A stretch of 64,000 bases of DNA, taken from positions 8,740,632 to 8,804,631 of the forward strand of contig NC_133933.1 in assembly GCF_031877795.1 (NCBI RefSeq), read 5' to 3'. The number at the start of each line of letters is the position of its first letter. Position 1 is the stretch's first letter. The notes under the pieces are model-generated. The model had not been told where the DNA came from. It saw only the letters and a program-made list of their open reading frames with translations, and ran no database searches. Positions 50,996-61,375 of this stretch are shown piece after piece. Origin of the DNA: Strix aluco. Its lineage: Eukaryota > Chordata > Aves > Strigiformes > Strigidae. The translations under genes and the position numbers were made by a program.

Positions 50996-52262
50996 AACTC
51001 AAGTCAGTAATTATCATTAAGCTTGTCAGAAAGATGGAGGAAGTGGGATAATACCAAATTCCATTACATGCAAAACCATGTAGAAAACAAGAGACATAAA
51101 GGAGACAACAGATTCTTTTTGCATGGATGAAATCATGAGGTAAGTTTTCAAAGCCTTGCCTCACAGATTAATTTCCACCATCTCCACTAAGCCTAATGAA
51201 AATCACGTGTGTGTTTCTGAGTATTTCTTAGCACGGTCCTCCCTTGCCTCTTTGCAGCTTCTTCCTGGGACCTTCCACAACTCCTTTGATCAAACCTCCA
51301 AGACCTCTCCCATGAAGTGCAGCTTCTGATCTGTTCAAAGTTAGTACGGGTAATGGAATGAAGAGAAGTGTGGCCCTTTTAGTCATCTCCACATCCAGCT
51401 TTCATTATAAAACAACACTGGTCTGAGCCCAGAGTTGCTCAGTTTGTTGCTTATTTAGCAGCCAACTTTTGTTGGCTCTGGAGTCCTCACTGTTTCTCAG
51501 GATTGGTGTGGTTGCAGGGATATACATCATTTATCATTCCATTGTATTTTTTTGCCATTTTATAATAGGGAAAATCCTCTTATTTAAACTCAGACAAATC
51601 CAACAGTCCTGACCAAGAGATAGTCCTGCCTGTTTATTTCTCCCTTGTTAATGTGAATGTACCTGTTCTCCTATAAAATAGATAAGATTTCAGCTGGGAA
51701 ATTCCCATAAAAATCTCATCCTGTTATGTTGTATCTAACTTGTTATCAGGGCATCTCTGAGTAGCTTTGCCAGTTAGCCAGAGATATGTCACTGACAGCA
51801 AGGAACAAAATGCAGCTTTGACGTAGGGAAATGTTATAAACTTGCTAAATCAGATCAGCATCAGCGGTGAATCAGCCTACTCGTATTGGACCCGGAGAGT
51901 ATACATGAACTAAACTTGCTGCTTTTACTTGTAACTATCCCTAGAAGGGATTAAGTTTTTAAGATCTGGCTACATGCATTTCAGATATTAATATGTTCTT
52001 TTGGTTCTGTGCCTGAATAAGATTTAGAGGAATTTGGAGAGCAGCTGGATGCTAAAGCTTTAGGAGATCCAGCGTCAAAGCAGGGCTCAGAGTAACCAAC
52101 ATCCTGTCAGCAAATCCTAATGTTCTATATTTAACCTACTATTAAAATTATGTTTTGTTATTTTTGTCTACCTTCAATTCCAAAGTTTGGTTTTCTGTAA
52201 GATTGCAGAACAAGGCAAGTTCGGTTAAGGCTATAACATTTATCTCACTGCTTTCTTTTTAG

Positions 52263-52305
52263 CTCACTGTTGATCTGATGGCAGCTGAAAGGGCAAATGA
52301 GAAAG
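52263..52305 (+). other. Exon-like 43-bp segment with strong splice sites
   Basis: The segment is preceded by a pyrimidine tract ending in CTTTCTTTTTAG and followed by AAAG|GTAAGTAT, a near-consensus donor. Of the three forward frames only one is open, reading LTVDLMAAERANEK with one base left over (phase 0 in, phase 1 out). I do not recognise the peptide as part of a known protein. An ATG inside (52278) gives MAAERANEK, so it could also be a first coding segment. It may equally be an exon of a non-coding transcript or a chance arrangement. No partner exons were identified. Confidence 0.3.
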
Positions 52306-52535
52306 GTAAGTATTATGTTTCAAGGGGAGAGTTATAAAAGTCTAAATTGCATCCAAAGTATATTTTACTCCTAATAATGTGAACTGGATGAACAGCATTT
52401 AAAAAAATATGAACCTGCCCCAACTACATTGGTTCAGAACTAACTGATCTAATGCAGTTTTCCAAAGAATAATTGATATTATATAATCATAACTGGCAGT
52501 TTATGTCATGAAAGTGACACTTGACACTTTCCTGC

Positions 52536-52637
52536 TAACCAGTTTAACATCATCAATTAAAACATCACTTGTGTAATGACATTTTAGTAACCAGTTTAAT
52601 ATCATAAATTATGACATCACCTTCTTTTATGGCATCA
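52536..52637 (+). repeat. 52-bp imperfect tandem duplication
   Basis: The copies begin at 52536 and 52588, each opening with taaccagtttaa. They share the first half well (taaccagtttaa.atcat.aatta..acatcac) and diverge in the second half. It is an old slippage or unequal-exchange duplication, about 230 bp after the exon-like segment. Confidence 0.8.
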
Positions 52638-55094
52638 GGGTTGAATAAAAGGTTTTCTTTAAAAGAGAGAAAAAGTTTTTTTAAAAAAAAAAGGAGGAAA
52701 CCTTAACATTGTCCCTCATTTTGTCCTTATAAAAGGTACATGTTTTAGCCCTCTGGTCACTGTCCTCATTAGGGAGGATCTGCGAGCTGAAAAGCGACAA
52801 ACAAGGGTGAAATAAACAGTTGAAAAGAATGTGCTTTGGGTTAGTACAGACAACCTCCCTACTAGTGTCCTTTGCGTAACACCAATGGAAATCATCCAGA
52901 AATGGAGAAGAAAGTATGGGCATGCTCATGGAACCTGATGAACTCAATTATAGTGCAGTAATATTTACTGAGATGTGGTGTGAAAGTTCAAGATTGCGTC
53001 ATTACCTACCAGTGCGTGTTCTTTTTCTTCATGGTCAGTGGCTTTGAAGTAATCCTCTGTATCTTATTCTTCACTGAATGGTCAAATTTGGGTGCCAGAG
53101 TCTGGTATTTTACATCTCAGACTCTTGTGAGCACTGGATTTTATGATGACTGCTGGTGATTTGAGTCCTGAGTTGGCAAATGGCTCCATTTATTTGTATC
53201 TATTTAGTGTCATGGAACCAGACAGGAGCCAGGCTTGAATTGAGTTCAGAGGATTCTCAATTAAACAAAGGTCTCTATGAATGTGTGTCCTTGTAGGATT
53301 AACTGCAAGGAGTCAAATATTTGAAGTATATTGTGTGTTTTCAGAGCTGGCTTTCTAAAGGCACATAGCATCAGCTTCCCTCTCTTCCTACCAGGGTCAA
53401 TAGAAGTGTTACCAGTGACCACAGCCACAAGCAGAACAAGTCATAATCAAGCATTTTCAAAATTCTTCCTCCAATTTTTTTCTCTTGAAACTGAATCATT
53501 ACCATATTAAGTTGTGCTGAACTCCACTGGGACCCTACCCTGAGATAATGTCCAGTGTATCTTCTAGTGCTTGTGCAGAAACTTAACCTTGTACACGCAG
53601 ATGGTCCCTGTGAATTCATGTGCTTCTATGGCTTGCCTTCATATCAGGTTCCGGGTTTGCAAAGTGGGAAAAGAATCCTAGATAGGAAGTCAAATTCACA
53701 TTGTAAAAACTGAAAAACTGTTGTGTATTGACTGAGGTATAAGCATTTCCCTGAGTAATCCAGAATAATTTCCCTTGCTAATTCCCAGACTGTGAATCAA
53801 GGATATGACAAATGGGTGGCTCATGGCATCTGGGCAACTGTTCTGCCCTTGATCAAGTATCCACTGCTCAAGAGATGTCCAAATACTGACAAGAAGATGA
53901 TAAGTCAGTAAGTATGATAACACTTATTAAATTACAGACAAAATTTTAAGCAAATCCATGTAAATTGTCAGTGCATATCTTAGTGGTCTCCCGAGGATGC
54001 CATGATTTACCTACTCTCTTTTCTCAACATTTTTTCAAAAGTTTTTTTCCCCCATGAATATTTATGTCGATGCCTCATTTGCTGACTGAATTTCCACTCT
54101 GCTGGAATTATGCTTCCCCATAGTGCACCCAGGAAAGGTGAGCCGTTAGAGGTGAGAAAAAGAGATTCCATGACCTTTAGGAAATAGCAAGTGGCACTAG
54201 ATAAAACCTATTCTGTGAGGGGTTACTTATGGATTGGTTGGACATAATTACCAAAAAATTATTATCTCTCTGAAACAATTAACTTCAGGTAGATCAGTGT
54301 CCAAATCTCCAGAAGCTCTGAACTTTTGCAAATTGGCTTTGCCCATTGCCACTCATAGGCAATGAGTAATTCTTAAAATAGGCATGAGTGATAGATACCA
54401 CATATTTCTAGTTATGAGTATGGACTTATTTACAGCTGGCATTTTTTTTAAAGTGAGTTGTAAATGTTAAGGTGCTAGATTCAATGCTTATGAATGTGTT
54501 TCCTTGGTGATAAAGCTTTCACTAAGTATGTTATCTATCTGTGCTATCTTATATGCAGACAAGAGATGATTCACACTGTATGTTATAGGTCTTGTGCTTT
54601 AAAAATGAATCCTCTATTGACTTATAGCTGAGAAACATAGAAATCAAATCCACAGCTGGTTCTTCTTAAAAGTGAAGTTTTGGCAAAAGCAATGAAGGCT
54701 TTAATGCATTACAAAAGTGTACATTTTTTAAAGTTGTTTCACTTCCTATTTTCTCTCTACAAAACTCCCTGAAGTTAGGAGTGCTCTTGTGTTTCATCTT
54801 GCAGTTTCAGCAGAACATAGCTTTGATTTTGCATGCCCCGCTACTGCCTGTTAAATGCAAAGAAGATGTTAGTTCATGGGGGTACACAGATTAAATAAAC
54901 AAATACATAGAATGAAATCTTTCTGGCACAAAGAAGCAATTTATCTAATGATGAAGCAGTTGCAGTTGGAAATCTCTTCAGTGGAGAAATAGAAATGCCT
55001 TTGAAAAAGGTGAGGTGGGACAGAAAGACTGAGCAAAACCCTCCTTGCACTGACAAATAATGACACTTGCATTAGAGTGAGAAGTGCTGGCCCA

Positions 55095-55121
55095 GTTGAG
55101 ATCAATGGGAGTTTTACCATT
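55095..55121. repeat. Fragment of ancient foldback repeat
   Basis: The sequence gttgagatcaatgggagtttt, followed by accatt, closely resembles the 'ttgacttcaatgggagttttgccatt' core common in archosaur and turtle DNA. The rest of the element is not recognisable. Confidence 0.4.
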
Positions 55122-57563
55122 CTTTCCACTTAACCTTCCTATGTAAGTAAAATCAGGGAGAGTTGGCCAGTTGGATGTCTGTGAACAGTTACCTAAAGCA
55201 TCTTTGCTTTACTCTGGCCTCCTGTAAAAGGATGCTCTTGCTTTTCATCAGCTCCAGCACTCAGGAGCTTAGAGGGGTCATAACACAGAAGAACAGGTAG
55301 ATGCAAAAGATGTGAAGTGAAAGAAGGCCTGCTGCCAGTGAGACAGTGCTGATCACAAAAAGCTGTCATCCCAGCACACATTACACGTTAGGGTTCGAGA
55401 ACTATAAATGGCATAGGGTTATGTGCATTAATTGCATCATAAAGTAGAGGGGCCCCGAAGGAGGTCTGGTCTCAGCTGTGCTATGACTGGGACAAACAGT
55501 TAATGAGAGATCTTACAATCTCATTAGGCAGGACAGAAGTAGAGAGTATTAATGTCCCATTCTCTGTGTTTCAGACTTGAGTTTAAATGTGCCCATCGTT
55601 TACACAAACATTCTGTGGAGTAGAGGGAAAGGGACCTGGCTTTTTCTGAGTCCTATTCCAATTTTGGGGATTGGCTTTTCTTTCCTTCCTGTTTACACCA
55701 GCATGAGCTCTGAAACCCCCTGTATTGTGCATAAGTCATCAAAGATGTTCAGGTTTGCTTTTTGCTTCTGATTTCAACTTTTGTTTTATGTATGGTTTAT
55801 GTTTTTGACAGCTGCGGTATCATACAGTAAACTGTGAACTGTTCTATTTCAAATGATCTTCTCTTAAGTTTTTAAGTAACTCACTGCTGTCTTTGCATAT
55901 GCAAAACTGTCCTACACATATTTTGAGAATGTTATTTTGGGGACTTCAGATACAGTAAAGGTAAATCAAGAACCAGGTCAAGTGGCATTGCGTTTCTGAA
56001 GCACAGTGGACAGAGAGAGTTTCTGACCCTGCAGGTTTTAAAACCTCTTGTTGGCCATTTAGGAGAAATGAGCCAGATGTTGACCCCCTTTGCTACCCAT
56101 TTAGCAAGCTGTAGCCCAGGCTGTAGCAACTTGGTGGAAAAATGGGTTGCCTGGTGTGTGGTAATGCCCTCACGCAGGTCTGAGCTCTGCTATTGGAACT
56201 GGTACAGGCTTTCTGGCATCCCTAGATAAACTCTTGTGTCATTTACAAAAACTGTCAAGGGCTGGCATTGGCTTTGGACAAACCTTAGAGATGGAACATA
56301 GGACTACCACACCATAGGCCAGCTCTGTAGAGACTACCAAGCTTACAGAGTATAGGAATGGCTTTATGTACTCTTTACCTCATGGGCATGAGTTGTGTAG
56401 GACTGATCTGGAGAACTCTATTCATTGCTGGGTGGTCATGAATATAAATGTAAGGATCTTTCATGTCAGCCTTCAAGTGGGCTAACACCCTGCAGATGGC
56501 TCTGATTAGAGGCCAGAAGAAAGGAAGAAGGTGCAGTGCCTCCTGGAGTCTATATTGCTCTTTTGGATTTGCTGCTATTGTTTATTTGGCTTTGGAACAG
56601 CTTTTGCTGGAGCTGTTACCTAGATCTTGATTTTGGCACTGTTTTGTCTTTTCTTGTACTATTTTGTCCCAGTTTGTCTTTGGAAATGTCCAGAAATGGA
56701 AGAGTCACCACTTTGTCAATAGTGCAGGGGGCAAAGAGTTTGTTTCCTTCACTCTTGGTTGGCCTTGAAATTCCCCTTAGTTATTATTATCATTAGACTC
56801 TCACTCATATCACCCACTGTCTATTCTGCTTAAATATACTACCTCCAAACATAACAGTTCTGAAAAAATGTGCCCATTATTTTTCTTTCTAAATCAAGTC
56901 CAAAAAAAATTAACCAGCTGTGTAGTTCCACTATAGTAACGGCTGATTTTGCCCCTTAATTTTTTTTCCCCCTTCTTTCCTATTTCCCTTTGTTTTCCTC
57001 CATATCTCCAGGATGCATAAACTCCCTGTCACTCTCACAGCTCTTCTCAGCTATGCAGCTGCCTGTCAACAAATACATGGTAAAATTCCTATCATTACCC
57101 ATTCCTTACACTCAGAGTGTGTTAGGCCAAGATCCACAAGTGTGAATTGCTTGCCTAGATTTTACCCACTTAACAGGAAACAACACAAAGCAAACAAGCT
57201 GCTCTCTAACCTAGGAAACTCCTCTAGAACATCTCCTTTGGAAAATGTCTGCATCAGGACAATCAAATATAAGGGGATTTGGAAAAATTGGTTTTCACCT
57301 AAACTTTGGCTGTATAACACATTTCCTAGAGAGTAGTTTCCTTTGTGAAAACTGAAAGTGAAGTGAGATGAAAATTAGTATTTCTCCTATCCCATCCTTG
57401 TCCTAAGTATATTACTGAATAACACTACTAATAGAAAAGAATAAAAGAATTTTGTAGGTTCCTAAAAGTTGTTCAGGATGGACCCTTGTGTGAGTGTGAA
57501 GGCAGCAGGTCCCATGTCTTTTTACTTTGCCACATTTAAAGAAGTACAGGAACTAAAACATAC

Positions 57564-57585
57564 ATTGTCAGTATTTACTGACAAT
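57564..57585. repeat. 22-bp palindrome (10-bp arms, 2-bp loop)
   Basis: attgtcagta and tactgacaat are perfect reverse complements separated by TT. The stem is too short for a microRNA precursor and no T run makes it a terminator-like signal. It is probably incidental, or a dimeric protein-binding site. Confidence 0.8.
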
Positions 57586-57932
57586 TTTGTCAATATTGTC
57601 ATATTTATCCTCAATTACAAAACTGACACATTTTTCACATAATAAGTGTTTTCATTAGTGTTATTTCCTCCCTCCAGGTTGAAGCATTTTAGGAAAATTT
57701 ACAGATCTGACAAACGAAACAATAAACAAAATCAAACAAGGTAATGTTTACTTTTCTAGCAGTATGCTTTCATAGTCACTGTTGACATTTTTAGTTTTCT
57801 GACAATGAAGCTGTTTAGTAAGTCCCTTTAAATTCTTTCCCAGACAGAGCCAAAGTCATCTCCCAAGCAAATTCCTCCTTACAGTTACAATCTAATACTT
57901 CATATCTGGTATATCTTTCTCAGCACCTGATT

Positions 57933-58623
57933 ACAGAATCACAGAATCATCTAGGTTGGAAAGGACCTTGAAGATCATCTAGTCCAACCATTAACCTAGC
58001 GCTGACAGATTCCAACTACACCAGATCCCTCAGCGCTATGTCGACCTGACTCTTAAACCCCTCCAGGACTCCACCACTGCCCTGGGCAGCCCATTCCAAC
58101 CCCTCATAACCCATTCTGTAAAGAAATAATTCCTAATAGCTAGTCTAAACCTTCCCTGGCGCAATTTGAGGCCATTCCCTCTTGTCCTATCACTTGTTCC
58201 TTGGTTAGAGAGACTCATCCCCAGCTCTCTGCACCCTCCTTTCAGGTAGTTGTAGAGGGTGATGAGGTCTCCCCTCAGCCTCCTCTTCTCCAGACTAAAC
58301 AACCCCAGTTCCCGCAGCCACTCCCCATCAGACCTGTGCTCCAGACCCTGCACCAGCTTCGTTGCCCTTCTCTGGACATGCTCGAGTCATTCAATGTCCT
58401 TTTTGTAGTGAGGGGCCCAAAACTGAACCCAGTCATCAAGGTGCGGCCTCACCAGTGCCCAGTACAGGGGTAAGATCCCTTCCCTGTCCCTGCTGGCCAC
58501 GCTATTGCTGATACAGGCCAGGTTGCCATTGGCTTTCTTGGCCACCTGGGCACACTGCTGGCTCATGTTCAGCCAGCTGTCAATCAACACCCCCAGGTCC
58601 CTCTCTGACTGGCAGCTCTCCAG
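57933..58623 (-). mobile_element. CR1 LINE, 5'-truncated, avian type, copy 1
   Basis: The minus-strand element's 3' end lies at 57933, marked by two units of the CR1 terminal octamer (acagaatc on the plus strand). The plus-strand sequence then runs ctaggttggaaaggacc, gatcatctagtccaacc and on through the reverse complement of the reverse-transcriptase C-terminus. Similarity to CR1 stops at about 58623, after ggcagctctccag, which is the 5' truncation point. CR1 copies typically lack target-site duplications and none is seen. It shares its 3' 400 bp closely with the copy at 60973-61375, so both belong to one subfamily. Confidence 0.97.
58036..58623 (-). pseudogene. CR1 ORF2 reverse-transcriptase C-terminus, broken
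   Basis: Reading the minus strand, residues such as [19 protein letters not shown], then [14 protein letters not shown] and YKKDIE, are the conserved C-terminal part of CR1 reverse transcriptase. The frame then meets an in-frame TGA at 58387-58389 and resumes with [31 protein letters not shown] and [11 protein letters not shown]. After VVES (about 58067) a 7-base deletion relative to the copy at 61 kb shifts the frame and the normal ending is lost. The catalytic palm motifs and the endonuclease domain lie upstream of the truncation and are absent, so the copy cannot encode an active enzyme. Confidence 0.95.
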
Positions 58624-60972
58624 TTTACGATCTAGGGATTATGAACTAGTTATATTTAAGAATGTAATTTGGTTTTTAAAGTTCCTCTTTGCCATTCCCC
58701 ATTTTTCAGTCTCCCTACAAATGTCTTTTATGAGCACCTGAAATCCCACCAGACCCCAGAGGACAAAGGCGGGTGCACAGGTGTTGCCAATACCCAGCCA
58801 TGCCACTAACCGGTGGCTTTGTACGGAACACTGCGAACATCAGCTTTGGATTTAAAGTATGCTGTTGCTTTGGCACTGCTGGGGGGGTTAAACAAATGAA
58901 TATTATGTCATTTTTTATAAATATCCATTGGACTTGCATGGATTCTCCTTAGTTGATGTATCAAGCCTTCACTAACTCCAAGATAGATAAGCTAATAGAT
59001 ACATCAGTTAAACCGAGTTGAGCTTAAGTGTCTTAGATAATAAAGCTTTGCATAAATTCTAATTCAAGCAGTTTCAGCAAAAAGCATAACAAGTAGCCAA
59101 TATGGGATAAAAATGTTTTTATTTCAGTACCTTGTTCTTCATAACATCCTTCACAGACGCTATAATATTATTTTAGTCTTTAGAAAAATATCTAGCAACA
59201 TGATTGTCTCACACCAGGCATAATCCCAGTGGAAATTAAAATTGCATGCATTTTCTCATCACTCTTTATTTAACAACTGGGAGAGTTTTAATATTTGAAA
59301 CTCAGCAAGAAAATTGTCTTGAAACACAGAGATTCCTTTGGGGTAATTTCAATTCTGTTTTGTGTGAACTTTAGCTGAGCAATTTTTTTACAGTAGTATG
59401 GATCTGTGGATTGTATGATGGTTAACAGGACTTTCTATATGTGCTTCTCACCTAACATAGAAGGAAAAATAGCAAAGAACACTCTAATAAAATCATTTGA
59501 GTCAACTAGCCTTACTAATAAAGATGCCATGTTTCAGTTTTTGAATAGTTTCTTATAAACCCATATCACTGGGTTTAAAAATGAGCCTGAAAGTCCCTGT
59601 ATTCCTGCATGAAAGGCAGTACAGTTGTGACACTTCTTCAGTTTTCACAATAACATCAGACAAAAGAGAGTGAAAGAATAAACAGAACTCGGCTGTGCAC
59701 ATTCAATGCCAGGAACAAGTGAACACAGGAAAATCACTTTAGACTCTAATAGCAACTAAAATTACAGCATCTTATCCAGAGCTATGTTTGATGAAAAGGG
59801 CAAAAGTTGGTACTCAGAACAGAAGACAGCAGAGGAAAATATAGAAACCTCTGCTTTGTTTACATGGAGTATCTTTGAAAAGCTTTTGCCCTATTACTTC
59901 CCCAGCTCACCCAAGGGTAAGACAGCAGGGTAGGCTGTGCTAGGACATTAAATAGCATTTTTTCATGGCTGACAAGAAAAATGGGGTGCTATCCCTGCTG
60001 TAAAGTTACTAAGAAGGGTTCTTTTTTATAACTCTTAAGTGTATACTTGGCCCCAGTGCAAGTCAGTTAGCGTTTTTCTTGATGTTTTTGCAGACACTGA
60101 TTTTTTTTTTCCTGTATGTGAGAGGACATCTGACATGCCCAAGAAATCTAGCATTGATGGGACTTGGTAATGCAGTTTGCTTAACTCAGAGCAGCAGTAT
60201 CCAGAAACTGATGGCTCATCTACAAAATGAGCTGGTTGTTTCCCTTCAACAGCTAAAGGCCAAATGTTTACAATGCAAAATAACATTACAATAGGGTCTT
60301 GCAAGTGGTCATAGAAAAGTGACAGTGGATTTAGTAGGGTTGATTGTATCATCTGATTTCCATTAGAACCTTTTTCTTTTTGCCTGTAATCAACCCTCAG
60401 GAGATAGACTTGCTAGCAAGGCACCATGGCTATCATGTATTGGCTTCCTATATTCTTTATAGCTCAGATCTCTTCTACAGATTGAAGATTCAGATGTCAA
60501 TAAGCACCTTTCAGAAACACTCCATTCACATTCAGAGAATGTGGTTATTATACTGCCTTGCGTTGGGCATCGTCACTTGTTTGCATATGTTCAACAGAGT
60601 AACATCAACACTCCAGTCATTTTGCTTGTATCTTGATGTTTCCGTCTTCAGCATTTCTGAGACAGAGTGAGACCTGACAGTCCCTATCAGGAATCTGGGG
60701 CTCTTCCCTCAAGTGTTTTTAGCAAAGTCAAAACAGTAATGTCCAAGGCCTCTCTTTATGCAGAACTTTACAATGGAGCTGATATTACTGCCACCATATT
60801 CAAACCCATTTTGCTTGTCAGCTAGGATGATTACACATGGAAATACATGCTCAGATACATATTTCACTCTTATTGTAATATGTTAATCCTTTTCCATAAT
60901 CTTAATCACAACATCTTTTTCTCCCACTAAATGTCTCACAGGAATTTTGTTTACTAATTCTTCAACTAACAA
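58624..60972. other. Non-coding DNA between two CR1 copies
   Basis: AT-rich, with open frames of 108 codons or fewer (60344-60670 plus, 60035-60352 minus), none recognisable. No further CR1 sequence is seen, so the flanking copies are separate insertions and not one interrupted element. Confidence 0.6.
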
Positions 60973-61375
60973 ATCACAGAATCATCTAGGTTGGAAAGGA
61001 CCTTGAAGATCATCTAGTCCAACCATTAACGTAGCACTTACAGATCCCAACTACACCATATCCCTAAGTGCTATGTCAACACGCCTCTTGAACACCTCCA
61101 GGGATGGGGACTCCACCACCTCCCTGGGCAGCCCATTCCAATGCCTAACTACCCGTTCTGTGAAGAAATGCTTCCTAATATCCAGTCTAAACCTTCCCTG
61201 GTGCAATTTGAGGCCATTCCCTCTTGTCCTATCACTTGTTCCTTGGTTAAAGAGACTCATCCCCAGCTCTCTGCACCCTCCTTTCAGGTAGTTGTAGAGG
61301 GTGATGAGGTCTCCCCTCAGCCTCCTCTTCTCCAGACTAAACAACCCCAGTTCCTTCAGCCGCTCCTCGTACGAC
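60973..61375 (-). mobile_element. CR1 LINE, 5'-truncated, avian type, copy 2
   Basis: This short copy of the same subfamily as 57933-58623 has the same orientation. Its 3' end begins atcacagaatcatctagg at 60973, leaving one clear octamer unit. It ends at about 61375 inside the reverse-transcriptase C-terminus (cgctcctcgtacgac on the plus strand). The 3' UTR is only about 78 bp, the usual length for avian CR1. The open C-terminal frame suggests it is one of the younger elements in this window. Confidence 0.97.
61051..61375 (-). pseudogene. CR1 ORF2 C-terminal 108 codons, open to the natural stop
   Basis: The frame reads [62 protein letters not shown] and [19 protein letters not shown], then stops, matching the normal C-terminus of CR1 ORF2. 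No stop or frameshift interrupts it, unlike the copy at 58 kb. It is still only a fragment of a roughly 900-residue protein and lacks the endonuclease and the catalytic reverse-transcriptase core. The methionine in the MSYEE stretch is internal to the family sequence and not a true start. Confidence 0.95.

Larger units (their letters stand above)
47304..52262. other. Non-coding DNA, no gene recognised
   Basis: A TCC microsatellite (49373-49400) and a GT microsatellite (50981-50995) are the only clear features. The TCC run produces an artefactual poly-Leu frame on the plus strand and poly-Glu/Arg frames on the minus strand. Other open frames are short and unrecognised. Confidence 0.6.
52638..57932. 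other. Non-coding DNA, no gene recognised
   Basis: AT-rich sequence with only short unrecognised open frames (107 codons at most). It holds a foldback-repeat fragment at 55095-55121 and a perfect 22-bp palindrome at 57564-57585. No transposon, RNA gene or promoter was identified. Confidence 0.6.
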
